Shown here piece by piece: positions 22,765 through 33,424 of a stretch of 64,000 nt of DNA; positions within the stretch are counted from its first letter, which is position 1, and each line of letters begins with the position of its first letter. This DNA is from Rhyzopertha dominica. Its lineage: Eukaryota; Arthropoda; Insecta; Coleoptera; Bostrichidae. The translations under genes were made by a program, and so were the position numbers. The stretch is from the NCBI GenBank assembly GCA_025024175.1, contig QCXZ01000041.1, positions 4,831,786 through 4,895,785 of the forward strand. Direction: 5' to 3'. The notes beneath the pieces were generated by a model. That model had not been told where the DNA came from. It saw nothing but the letters and a program-made list of their open reading frames with translations, and searched no databases.

Positions 22765-24930
22765 GAAAAATGATAAATAAATGTTTTTTGTTCGTAAATA
22801 AACTACTCAGCGGAAAGATAACAGCCTGCTTATCAATATTCTATAAGAATTATGTTTAGAACCTGATGATTAGCGAAATTACCTTACTATGGATGAAGAC
22901 ACTTAGGTAACGCTAATAATGCTAGTATTTCCAATAATTGAAAAAAGGACACTCGATCTTTTGTAAATAGGTAACAGTAAATGATAGTACCATAAATCCT
23001 AGCAGATTATGCCCCCATTATAAGTCATGTCACATTCCAATTATATTAAATAATTTACTTATCGAATCATGATTTCACTTTACAATTCCCATTGTGTGAT
23101 ATGCGTATAATACCACACACCCAATCTAGGCACACAAGTTCGTAAGCAAACGGAATAGCAAATAACGCAGCCATTACGCTACATAAAGATAAAAGCACAT
23201 GAAATTATAATCTCTCTGGTTTCTACGGTAGAAAATCAAACAAATTTATATCTTTTTGTTTTAAATTCACCTTAACTAACAACTGGAATACGCAATAAGC
23301 AAAACCAATCGAATCTGCTTCTCAAGCTCTACTTAAACACGTCTTTCAGCCAACCGTATTTCCTGTAAAACTTCTCCGGGCAATCCATTCGAATGAACGA
23401 CACAATCATTTCAAATACGGTACAATTGCACGTGAATTTCGCTAGCACACGTCTTCCGTCTTATCACCAAGTGAAGGAAATCCAATCCACTCCAGACAGG
23501 TAACGATCGATTTGAGATGTCCGATTTGCGAGGGCGCCACGAGAAGGGCATAAATAAAGAGCACTTGCTGGAAAATAAATGCGTTGCTAGTGAAGGTTGG
23601 CGTAGAANTATAAATAAAAAACGAACAAATTGATGAAATACTTGTTTAGCAAGCTCTACACCTTACACAACCCTTGAAGGATTACTGGAACAGAAATTTA
23701 AGGCATAGATAAACCCCAAACTATCTTTATACAACAAGGAAATCTGACATAATAACGCCCAATCCTTAAGTTTAGGTTGTAATTACAAAAAAAACATAAT
23801 TTTTTCCCAGTGCGGCGATGAAGAAATATTTATTAATGACTAAAGTTGGCACCAGATGTGATAAAGAGCACTCTACAGATCGTCGTAATTGAAGCAAACC
23901 ACAGATAGTTTGAATTAAACTTGTGTAAATTGTAACTCAAATTTAATTAGGTCATGTTTAGAAGTTAGGAACACGTAGATGGTTAACGAACGAAATATAA
24001 AATCCTGGATCGTTTCATGATCTATATAGGTAGGACTGCTAAATTTATAACACTAACCTAAAAAAACAAGAAGTATATCGTGAAGAATTTAAATAAATTT
24101 TATTTTAATAATCCAAAAGAATCCTTCCCAAAAAGAATTAATTAGCAAACTTTGCAATACTACATTAGTACATGTCAGTTCAAAGGCCTTTTTAATACTT
24201 ATATTGCAACCTATTGGTGACAGACAAAATAAGATACACATACATTCAAACAATGTCTTTAAGCAGTTTTCTGTCTGCAATTTTATTCGATGACCGCTTT
24301 TAAATTTATAATTCACCAATGTTCCGCGATATGATCAATTATTTAAAATACTTACATGCACTTCAATGTAAGTTCTATTCCTTAAATACTGCACACCTTA
24401 TTTTTATACAGATGAAAGCAGTATTTTCTACTAGAGAATTCAGCTTTATTGTGTTTCTGCAACGATGTCAGAGCTAATGTTCCATAAATTCAGAAAAACC
24501 TAAACTTTGGATTAAGCAGTGGTAGAATTATTTTAAAAGACGCTCTGACAATTGTCTCGCTAACAAAGATCTAAGTCTATTGTCTGTATGACAAAAATAA
24601 GTAACTTAAGATCAACAGCGCTTTCTTTTGTTAGCATAATATAAACAAATTATAGTCATGGCAAGGCAATTTTGCTCGAATCGTACAATCTTACTTCAGT
24701 TGACAGTGTTTAGATTGCTATGCCGGACGAACATAATTTTGGCAATAGATTGTTTTTCATAAATTCAAAGCAGAAATAATTTACAGTTCCTGCAGGAAAT
24801 GTTAATAATAAATAACAGTTTTTCCCACGAATCCCAACAAAAAATTAATTTACTCTGCTGACATTGGGCCCAGATTTATTTAATGGGTAGAATTATGTCA
24901 TTTAGTTAATGTTTCATATGTTGAATGGCA
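22765..24930. other. Stretch without recognised gene; GC-richer patch at 23330-23600
   Basis: Mostly AT-rich. The patch at 23330-23600 has CpG and looks single-copy. No transposon protein, terminal repeat pair or RNA gene was recognised. Confidence 0.3.
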
Positions 24931-24934
24931 AATT

Positions 24935-25033
24935 ACTTCCAGATCCAGCGGATGGGAAGTATTGTATCGCGAAAAAAATTTTCAAAAATTTTTATTTGCT
25001 CATTCGCTTTAAATTGGCCGAAAACGCAAAAAA
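24935..25033 (+). repeat. Dispersed repeat family, 5' fragment
   Basis: Begins with ACTTCC(A)GATCC and GGATGGGAAGT, then TTGTATCGCGAAAAAA and the AATTTTTATTTGCTC phrase shared with the copies at 25557, 47213, 59965 and 63797. It is cut off at about 25033 by a different, tandemly duplicated sequence. Confidence 0.7.
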
Positions 25034-25556
25034 ACGGTTCGTCTGAAAAGTGGCCAGAGTAGAAGGGTCCACTTGCGAAAAATTAATTTCTGGAAGTCCT
25101 AGCTCATTTCTCTCATTTCATTTTTGGAGCCCAAAATGCATCACTGTGCCGATTTTGAGCGAAAAATAACTTCCACAGAAAATTGAAAAAGAGCAAAGGC
25201 TAAAACCCCTGTGTTGTTTTTTCATCTTGAAACTTGATGGTCTGCGATTGCGCTAATTTTATGTTCATTTACTAATGTGGACCTGCTGCATTTGGGACTG
25301 GTGTCAGTTGGTCTCTATACTAGCTGCAACGGTTCCTCTGAAAAGTGGCCTAGAGTAGAAGGGTCCATTTGCGAAAAATTAATTTCTGGACGTCCTAGCT
25401 CATTTCTGACTGCATTTTTGGAATCTGGAGCTCAAAATACATCACGGTGCCGATTTTGAGCGAAAAATAATTTCCACAGAAAATTGAAAAAGAGCAAAAG
25501 CTAATCCTTTTGTTGTTTTTTCACCTTGAAACTTGATGGTCACCGATTACGCTAAT
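25034..25556 (+). repeat. Tandem duplication of a ~227-bp unit
   Basis: Unit 1 at 25034-25258 and unit 2 at 25328-25556 both run from AACGGTTC.TCTGAAAAGTGG to GCTAAT, with high similarity and a 69-bp spacer. The second ends exactly where a full dispersed-repeat copy starts (25557), so the unit is probably linked to that repeat family. Confidence 0.75.
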
Positions 25557-26313
25557 ACTTCCACATCCAACGGATGGGAAGTATTGTATCGCGAAAAAAA
25601 TTTTCACAAATTTTTATTTGCTCATTCGCTTTAAAATGGCCGAAAACGCAAAAAACAAAATTTGAGCAAAAAAATTTCTTGTCTGTGTGTCTGCGTGTCT
25701 GTGGTATTGTTTGTGGACACGATAACTTTCGAAAGACTTAATGTATGAACTTGAAATTTGGCAAACGTATAAATCTCAACTATCCAAAGCGACCTATTGT
25801 TTGTGGGGTAAGTAGGGTATCGGGAAGGGGGCGAAATAGGGGGGTAACTGTCCATTTTGCAAATTTTTATTTTTTTATTTTTTTTTTGTTTTAGTATGCG
25901 ATTAGTAGTATAACTGCGAGTATTATTCTTTCTTATAAATTTTCGGTGCAGCAAACTGTTTAGCAAAAAAGAAAACGGTTTTTCCTAAACATATCCGAAT
26001 AAATTTTATATATTCAAAATATAAAAATACCATCAGATAGGAAATAAAATTTCTCACAAAAAGTGTCAAAAAAATTTATTCATAATTTTGACATTTTCGA
26101 AATATTTCCAAAAAACCTATTTTGGACCCTGCTTGTACGGTTTTTTTAAATTTTTATATTATATAGAAAATCAAATTTTCTTAGAAAAAATGTGTAGAGA
26201 GAAAAAAATGCTCAAAACGTGATTACTAATCGTATAGTACAAGAAATAAAAACGTAAATGTCATTTTGACAATTGGATGTGGGAGTATTGATTCAATTTG
26301 CAGCGGTTTTTTT
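25557..26313 (+). repeat. Dispersed repeat family, full-length copy A
   Basis: About 757 bp, from the ACTTCCACATCC...GGATGGGAAGT quasi-palindrome to ...GACAATTGGATGTGGGAGTATT and CAATTTGCAGCGG. Contains GTCTGTGTGTCTGCGTGTCTG and AACTTTCGAAAGACTTAATG. Open frames in it are not conserved as proteins. No transposase; probably a non-autonomous element whose two ends share the CCACATCCAA phrase. Confidence 0.75.
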
Positions 26314-27160
26314 CAATGTGCAAATAGATCATTTATTGTTTAAATAATCAACGTTATTTTGTCATCGTTAACAGAAAGTAATCATAGAAAGTATTTTAAA
26401 GATTTATTTTAAAGGCAAATAATTAAATTTAAAAATACAAGTCACCACATAAGTCTCAGTTAAAATGTGGTTCTTCTTTACCATTTTCCCTAAAAAGTTC
26501 TACTATGTTAGAATAAGCGGTGTTAAACTAGCATAAAACCAGAGTATTGGCCACTCACAATTATGCAGTCGTGTTACATTAACACGCATTTAGTTGTCCA
26601 AAACCGTCTGCTATCATCTAGAATATTTATCCAGATAAACCTGCGGAGTTCGGCCAACGTGCGCTGAATTCAAAATAGGACTATTGAAATGGTCGTATAT
26701 ACAGACGTAGATATGGATATTCTCATATCAAAATATCCCGACCCTTTATTGTTTGTGACATTTGTCGCGTCCTTCGGAATAAATTCTACGCAGTCAAGGT
26801 ACCCTTGTATAACGGGACGCAATGGAGCTAGACGCTGAATACTGAACATTTCAGGTGAATACTGAATATTTCAGGCGAATATATTACACATTCTTCGCAG
26901 ACATGTGAAGATATTTACTGTCTTTTTTACCAAGCTTTAAGATATTGCATNTGCCTTATCTTAACGTTATAAAACATGTCAGTCGCCAAAGTTTATATAC
27001 GACCACTAAGTATTCTATAGCAAAGTATTTATTTTACTTGGTTTATTCCTTTACTCAATAATACTTGATAAATGATATAGAAGTACTCTTTATATTAAGG
27101 TCTAGAAACAAATCATTTACAACAAATAACTACATGCACAATTACATTATTATAATAGGC
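26314..27160. other. AT-rich stretch without recognised gene
   Basis: A 20-bp near-duplicate (GAATACTGAAYATTTCAGG) occurs around 26840-26880. Nothing else is recognised. Confidence 0.35.
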
Positions 27161-27162
27161 AG

Positions 27163-27231
27163 TTAATATTTTGTAAGTCCTCCATTTGCAGTGATGACAA
27201 TCTGAAACCATCTTGGCACTGAAAGAATTAG
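27163..27231 (-). pseudogene. C-terminal tail of a Tc1-like transposase
   Basis: The minus strand reads LILSVPRWFQIVITANGGLT followed by KY and a stop at 27163-27165. It aligns by eye with the last ~22 residues of the Tc1-like transposase at 30656-31763 (ending SRIKAVIANKGGVTQY). No other part was recognised upstream, so this is a short relic. Confidence 0.6.
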
Positions 27232-27504
27232 ATATTTAGTACCTTGCAAAAGTCGCTGCGATTTTTCCTTTTCGAGATAGGTATTAGCATTTTAGTGATG
27301 CAATGCAACTCGAATATTTCAAGAACATACAACTAACACAACTTATTTACAACAAAAGATCTTTACTGATAAGATAGGGATGCTTCCGACAAAATTTCAG
27401 GGCAGAGTTGAAAGTTTATATATCTTCTCTCATAATAATGTATAATTGTTTAAAAATATATGTTAAAAGTACTTATAACCGTCTTGGAACAGCACAAATT
27501 CTAA

Positions 27505-28528
27505 TACGCTATATCAGTGTGACGTAGATGTCGGCCATTTTGCTGTGATACGTCAAGATCCCGGATCCAAACCAATCTACTTGGTTGTCATAATCTGCGT
27601 AAGGGAGTTCAGCGTTTGGTGTAATTTTTTAGTGTTAAAGAGTATTTTAATGTGTTATTGTGTACGTTTGAGTAGCTTACACTACTTTGCCTTACTTAGC
27701 AAGTATTACAAACCGAAATTACATTTAGATACAATGTATTGTTGAAAAGCTGAACATATACTAAGTACGTGTGTGGTTTGTAATACTAAATTATACGACG
27801 GAACGTAAACAACTAAAAATACACAGTAACACTCAATGTTCGAAGCAAAATTATAGAATAATACAATATTTTGAAGAATTACTGTGTATCTTTCAGTGGT
27901 TTACATACCTTTGTATTATTCATTAAGTATTACAAACCGAAATTACATTAAGTTGCAATCTATAGTTGAAAGACAATCTAAAATAAGTGCTTAAAGTTTA
28001 TACGTTTCTCTCTTATTATAACAAGAACATCCAGGGACCTAGCACGTTACCATCTTCTAGTACAACATGTAAATTATAATGCTCTACACACGCACTTATT
28101 GTAAGTTAAGCTTTTCAGCAATACCTACATTGTAACTAAATGTAATTTACGTTTGTAATACTTGCTAAGTAAAGCGAAGAAGTATCAGCTATACAAACAT
28201 ACACAATAACACTTCAAATATTCTTTTAACACTAAAAAATTGCACCAAACACTGAACTCCCTTATGCGCGTTATAACAACTTGGTTTGTTTTGATCCAGG
28301 CTCTAAACTAAATGTAATTTCGGTTTGTAATGCTTGTGAAGCAAAACAAAGGAGTCTAAGCTACTCAAATAAGCACAGTAACACTTCTAAACATTCTTTT
28401 AAAGTCACAAAATTGCACCTAACACTGAGGTCCGTTATGCACGTTATGACAACTCGATTTGTCAGGATCCAGGACTTTGACGTACCGCACAAAAATGGCC
28501 GTCATTACGTCAGCACTAATATAGCGTA
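27505..28528. mobile_element. Foldback element built of four ~200-bp units
   Basis: Outer ends match as inverted repeats: TACGCTATATCAGTG at 27505 and the reverse complement TACGCTATATTAGTG at 28528, with similarity continuing inward for about 250 bp (GGCCATTTT, TACGTCAA, GGATCC). Internal units contain the phrase AAGTATTACAAACCGAAATT: two in plus orientation (about 27710 and 27930) and two inverted (about 28145 and 28315). The layout is symmetric. No coding capacity. A transcript could form a hairpin several hundred bases long. Confidence 0.75.
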
Positions 28529-28639
28529 TAACACGATGCCTTTGTTTACTTATTGGAAAATGTATTGTTGCTTAGATACTCAAATACCAGTAGCAATAAT
28601 TCAAATACACTGACAGTTGAGCTCACAGTTAATTAATCA

Positions 28640-29435
28640 GTTCATTCTTATTTTCAATTTGAACTAAAACCAATGCCGAATTACCAAAGACAATTTGACA
28701 CCAACGCTTATTTGTCTATGCGAATTACACTATCGCAGAGTACGTCGACATGCATTTTGTTTATGGTGAGTGTAGTGGCAATGCCAGAGCAGCAGTTCGA
28801 AGACACGCTGAACGTTTTCCTGAGCGTCGATTGCTTCATCACGAGACGATTGCAGTTGTAGCTCAAAGACTTCGGGAAACGGGATCTGTTTTACCAAAAA
28901 AACTAAGATGTGGGAGGAGGCCGCGATCTTGGTATGGTAAATATCGAGAAAGGGAGTTGAAGTAGATCCGTCCCTTAGTACACGTCATCTTGCAAGGTGT
29001 AAGTCATTGGACGGTTTAGAGTACACTGAGTACACATACAATGTCCAACGAGTTCAAAGCCTAAGCTCGAATGAGTTTATTCCTAGACGCAACCTTTGTG
29101 AATGGCTATAGAAATGGTGAAAATCCTTTATTCCAGTCCGAAGTTCTCATGACAGACGAATGTTGCTTGGCAGATGCCAATCTACATGTCGTCTTGCAGA
29201 AGCAATTCCAGAATCAGTGTGCAATAAATATTTGGGCTGGAATAATTGGAACACATGTCATAGGGAGCGCATGTTTTACCTCGAAGACTTAATGGGGAAA
29301 ATTATTTGGATTTTCTGGTAACACAACTGCTAGAACTACTAGAAGAAGTGCCTTTGGGGGTGCGGCGTCGAATGTACTTTATGCATCATGGTGCTCCTCC
29401 TCATTTTAGCGTAAATATGAGGCGTTTCCTCGTCT
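28640..29435 (+). pseudogene. Mariner-type transposase fragment, truncated at its 3' side
   Basis: The plus strand encodes an N-terminal helix-turn-helix part (28750-28925: MHFVYGECSGNARAAVRRHA, HHETIAVVAQRLRETGS), then after a frame change the first catalytic region (29130-29160, MTDE) and INIWAGIIGTHVIG (29227-29270). At about 29370-29430 follows RRMYFMHHGAPPHFS, where the second catalytic Asp is His. The reading stops at about 29435, where a Penelope-like sequence in opposite orientation begins, so the third catalytic region is missing. Stops and shifts in between. The family is close to the DD41D-type copies by general motif order, but its spacing cannot be counted. Confidence 0.7.
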
Positions 29436-29439
29436 GCTT

Positions 29440-30295
29440 CTGTTTGATTGAATTTTTGTGTTCAGCTACCCTTGCCTGATATTATCCTATTTGTCTGGCC
29501 TACATATTGCTTCCGGCAGTCTAAACATGGTATTTGGTAGACTCCTTCAAGTGCAATTTTGTCTTTCGGAATTTTCAAAAGCGAGCCAATTTTGTTTCCT
29601 GCCTTATATGCTGTTCTAATGCTATGTCGCTTCAAAACGTTTTCTACTTTTGTTGAAACTCCTTTTACATAAGGAAAAACTACCGGTTTTTGTTGTTCTT
29701 CAGTTTTTGGTGTTCTTCTTGCTTGCTGTCTAAATGCTTTCTGAATTGTTTTATTTTTATAACCATTTCCTTGCAAAGCTGCAGTTATTGTTTGTTTTTC
29801 GGTGTTAATATTTTTCTTAACGAGCGTGTTACCAAAGTATGAACAACGGAGAGAAGCTGACGAGGATGGTGGTGAGAATTCGCATTTAAGTAACGGTTTG
29901 TGTGCGTTGCTTTCCTATATACAGTATGTTCGATGTCGCCAGATTACAAATGTGTCGTCAACATATCTTAGCCACAAAGCTTTTTTTGCTGCTGTTCTTA
30001 GTGCTTCTGTCTCAAAGTGTTCCATATATAAGTTGGCGATTACAGGTGATAATGGTGAACCCATTGGAGCGCTTTGTACTCGTTTATAACGGTCTCCATC
30101 GAAAATGAAATAGGTATTATTAAGACAATGTTTTATTAATTCCATGATATGTTCTGGCGGATGGTATTTTTGTTGAATAATATTTACGGCTTCCTCAATT
30201 GGTATTTGCGTAAATAGTGAAATCACATCAAAACTTACAAATAGATCTTCAGTTGAAATTACTCGTTGATTGAGAAAACCTTGAAAGGTGTGTTA
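29440..30295 (-). mobile_element. Penelope-like element fragment (RT + GIY-YIG)
   Basis: On the minus strand: VSFDVISLFTQIPIEEAV and CLNNTYFIFDGDRY, then SAPMGSPLSPVIANLYMEHF and the catalytic [10 protein letters not shown] (30226-29930). A deletion of the thumb-proximal part follows, then THTNRYL and the linker (29870-29640), and LEGVYQIPCLDCRKQYVGQT, the GIY-YIG start (about 29550-29490). It ends near 29460, before the rest of the endonuclease. Another lineage from the PLE at 9.6-11.4 kb, judged by low residue identity. 5'- and 3'-truncated and inactive. Confidence 0.8.
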
Positions 30296-30334
30296 ATAAT
30301 AACATATTATGATGTTTGATTGGGTTTTTTTTGC

Positions 30335-30380
30335 CCTAGAAGGCGCGATTCCGCAACAGAAAAGAAATCAAATTTTATTA
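30335..30380 (+). repeat. ~45-bp direct repeat, copy 1
   Basis: GCCCTAGAAGGCGC followed by ATTCCGCAACAG and AAAGAAATCAAATTTTA, nearly identical to 32756-32803. The GCGCC/GGCGC parts form a small hairpin in copy 2. The two copies bracket the Tc1-like element plus about 700 bp. Confidence 0.7.
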
Positions 30381-30655
30381 TCTTTCCTATATACGAGCCC
30401 AGGCTCATAATAGTTCGGCCGGCTGGCATTTTCAGTTACATGCTTTAAAAAATTCTGATACCAACACGGACTGTGACAAATTACTGTGAAACTGTTTATA
30501 CTACATTAAAACACAGACATTGAACTTACAAAAGCAAACAATTTTATTTCATTTACGTGAACGGCAATAATTACAGAATGAAAAATGTAATTCGACTAAC
30601 AGGTCATAATAGTTCGGCCACGTCAACTGATGGGTCATAAGAGTTCGGCCAACAT

Positions 30656-31763
30656 TTAATACTGTGTAACACCACCTTTGTTAGCAATAACGGCTTTAAT
30701 TCTGCTAGGCATTGTAGCCACGAGCCTTGAACATTCCTCTGGTAGCGTTTTGTCCCATATAGCCTGCAAGGTGGCTTTTAATTCGTTGACGGTACGCGCT
30801 GGAGTTTTACGAAGCTGTTTCTTCATATTATGCCACAAGGTCTCAATTGGAGATAAATCCGGACTGGAAGAGGTCCATTTTAATACCGATATTTTACGTT
30901 CTTGCAACCGTGTTTGAACTATTTTTGCCGTATGACACGGCGCTCCATCTTGCTGGAACATAAATTCGCCTTCGGCTGTTTGACAATTCGGGATGGAGGG
31001 TAAAAAATTTTCTTCGAGAATGTCTCTGTATTTCTGCGCGTTAACAGTGCCCTCAATAATACACAGACTACCCACACCCCTAGCAGACATACAACCCCAA
31101 ACCATCACAGACCCTGGGAACTTAACTTTTTTTACCAAACAGTCATTGTGGAATGCTTCTGAAGATGTGCGTAAAATTATTTTTCGCGTGTCACCCACAC
31201 ATACCTCAAATTTCGACTCATCACTCCAAATGATACTATTCCATTGCATTTGTGTCCAGTTTTTGTGTTCCCGCGCTTATTTTAGTCTGTTCTTCATCTG
31301 TAGTTTGGTCAAAACGGGTTTTTCTTTTGCCTAGTAGAAAAATGAAATTAAATTATAAGTGCTTGTACTCCAAAAGAAAAAGTAATAATACCTTATAAAA
31401 TTTGTAACCTATTTTTTTGATACATCTCTTTGTTGTGGATAATGAAACGTCCTTTAAAATGCGAGCCCTCCATAGTACTGTTAGTTCTTTAGCATTGCAC
31501 CGTCGGTTTGTTCTGATAATTTTACGCAAAGGTTTCTTATCTGCTCCGGTAATTTGACTTGGTCGGCCAGGTTTGTTTTGTTGATGGACACCGCCTGTTC
31601 TTTTGTATAAATTGATAATGTCTTGCACTGTAGAGCGCGGAACTGAGTGCGAAGCAGATATTTTACGCCCCGAAATGCCCTGGTCGTGGGCTTTACACAT
31701 AGAAATGCGCAAATCTTCACTAACAGGCATGCCACGAGGTATTTTACTTGAAAACTGTTGCAA
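30656..31763 (-). pseudogene. Tc1-like DD34E transposase with candidate 61-nt intron and one stop
   Basis: Exon 1 (31763-31392) encodes the paired-like helix-turn-helix (MPVSEDLRISMCKAHDQGIS, SASHSVPRSTVQDIINLY), a GRPS-type hook and the second DNA-binding motif. A GTATTATT...CTACTAG segment (31331-31391) then breaks the frame; removing it joins GYKFYK to AKEKPVLTKLQMKNRL in frame, so it behaves as an intron. One TAA (about 31278) replaces a codon where relatives have Trp. The catalytic core follows with IIWSDESKF, FQQDGAPCHT and SSPDLSPIETLW. I count 34 residues between the second Asp and the Glu (DD34E). It ends NKGGVTQY at 30656. Start chosen at 31763; the Met of MPVSEDL, at 31730, is equally plausible. 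Probably a recently inactivated copy. Confidence 0.85.
31331..31391 (-). other. Candidate intron in Tc1-like transposase
   Basis: 61 nt beginning GT and ending CTAG on the minus strand, with a pyrimidine-rich 3' part (CATTTTTCTACTAG). It lies between two in-frame coding blocks of the transposase. Small introns of this size are common in insects. The alternative is a small insertion. Confidence 0.55.
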
Positions 31764-32129
31764 AATAAAGTATAGGTAAGCTACGCTTGACAGATAGTTG
31801 TTGATTTATTCCGTATATGTTTTTTTGTTTTGGCAGGCCGCCTCGTGTTTCCATGGCTAATGGGATACATGGCCGAACTCTTATGACCCGTCAGTTGACG
31901 TGGCCGAACTATTATGACCCGTTAGTTGAATTACATTTTTGCTTCTGTAATTATTGCCGTTCACGTAAATGAAATAAAATTGTTTGCTTTTGTAAGTTCA
32001 AGGTATGTGTTTTAATGTAGTATAAACAGTTTTGCAGCAATTTGTCACTGTTTGAGTTGGTATCAGAACTTTTTAAAGCATGTAACTGAACATGCGAGCC
32101 GGCCGAACTATTACGAGCCTGGGCTCGTA

Positions 32130-33335
32130 TATAATTTTATAATTTCTCAACCATTACTTACAATTAAAGAATAAACTACTTGACATTTGTGGTGATTTGA
32201 TAAATTTCAATTTTAAGTGTCGCTAAGTAACATCTTCAGAAATTCTGTCACTGATATATCATGCAGAAAAACAAACGAATGTGTCGGCAGTTCACGACAT
32301 GTGAAAAAAAACTACGCATTTAAGCCAAAATTATTAATAACATTTTTTTATCGTCCTCATTGTTGGTAAGCTGCTCGCAATATAGAAACATGAACGCAAA
32401 CAAACTGCCATTTTTATTAGTTCTTTTTATCACAGCGATGCGTTGTGTATTATCCTTTACCTTATATCTAGAAAAAAAGCGAGATACAAGAGCACGCGAT
32501 CTGCCGCAAAATCCTTCTAAGCATTTGTTTCAAGCTTCTTCAAGAAAATCACCTGGTCCTTTCCGGCCGAGATTCCTCCTCAATAATTCAGAGGGAGGGG
32601 GCCGAACCAGAGATGGAAAAACTGATGAAAACGCGGCAATATAATGACTAATCAATAATGGATCAAGTTAATCTGTGCAGCGGCACCGGCTAATCGAAAT
32701 CCGCGATGATATAAAATATTAACGTCGGCGTTTTACCGTGTTTTGTGTATACGACGCGCCCTAGAAGGCGCAATTCCGCAACAGGAAAGAAATCAAATTT
32801 TACGCGGGCTGGCATTAAGCCCTGTCGGTCGTAAAGATAAAAGCTCCGTGTAAAAGCTTTAGGTGTACACAGAAAATTACGGCGGGCACGTGAAAAGATG
32901 ATTAGTCCAAGTTATCATCCGACTTTTATAGCGAATGGGGAAGGAATACAGATTGTACGGTTGGACAAGTTTTTAGCGAAGTTTGTAAATAAACGCGCTT
33001 TGTTTCATAGCTATTACATTTGAGACAACAAATTGGCTCAAAATATAAATTTTTCTATTTGTTTATGACTTTAGACTCTAGCTAGTCATGAAAAAAACAA
33101 TTTTTTTTATGTTCATTAGTTTTACAAAACAGGACATTCCCAAAACGTTTGATGAATTGATTAAATTTTATTTCTGTGTCGAAGTAATTTATACATGTTT
33201 AAAGACTAAAACAAGACAAGTAATGATTAATTACAAATTGTGTTTAAAAAACCATCAATGCATGTATTACACCGTTTCAAAACAGAGTGAAGCAATCCAC
33301 ACGAATACAGCCTATAAGTGGCCGGCGCATAAGCG
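32130..33335. other. No recognised gene; CpG-bearing island at 32640-32960
   Basis: The island contains the second ~45-bp repeat copy (32756-32803) and otherwise looks single-copy. A 94-codon ORF (32360-32644) starts with a hydrophobic stretch but is unrecognised. Confidence 0.3.
32756..32803 (+). repeat. ~45-bp direct repeat, copy 2
   Basis: GCGCCCTAGAAGGCGC (hairpin arms GCGCC/GGCGC) then ATTCCGCAACAG and AAAGAAATCAAATTTTA; pairs with 30335-30380. Confidence 0.7.
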
Positions 33336-33424
33336 GCCCGGACCAAAATCGACGCAGAAGCGGCCAGACCCATTATTACCTGTTGACAACTGGTGCATAA
33401 GCGGCCATCAAATCAATAGATGCT

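Larger units (their letters stand above)
30394..32127 (-). mobile_element. Tc1-like transposon, nearly complete, IR/DR type
   Basis: A 1734-bp element with TIRs of exactly 257 bp (30394-30650 and 31871-32127) that start CGAGCCCAGGCTC and are flanked by TA/TATA. Each TIR holds three copies of CATAA(T/G)AGTTCGGCC: one near the outer end and two at the inner end (left 30406, 30605, 30636; right 32101, 31902, 31871). This IR/DR layout is familiar from Sleeping Beauty-like Tc1 elements and marks likely transposase-binding sites. It encodes one transposase on the minus strand (30656-31763). Confidence 0.9.

Noticed and set aside
25631..25966. Similar translations (VEIYTFAKFQVH...) in repeat copies A and B suggesting a protein
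   Set aside because: The frame is broken in copy C and D and follows simply from repeat identity; no start, domain or codon signal.
27163..28528. Full Tc1-like element from 27163 to the foldback
   Set aside because: Only the last ~22 residues of a Tc1 transposase are visible and the foldback shares no sequence with the Tc1 TIRs.
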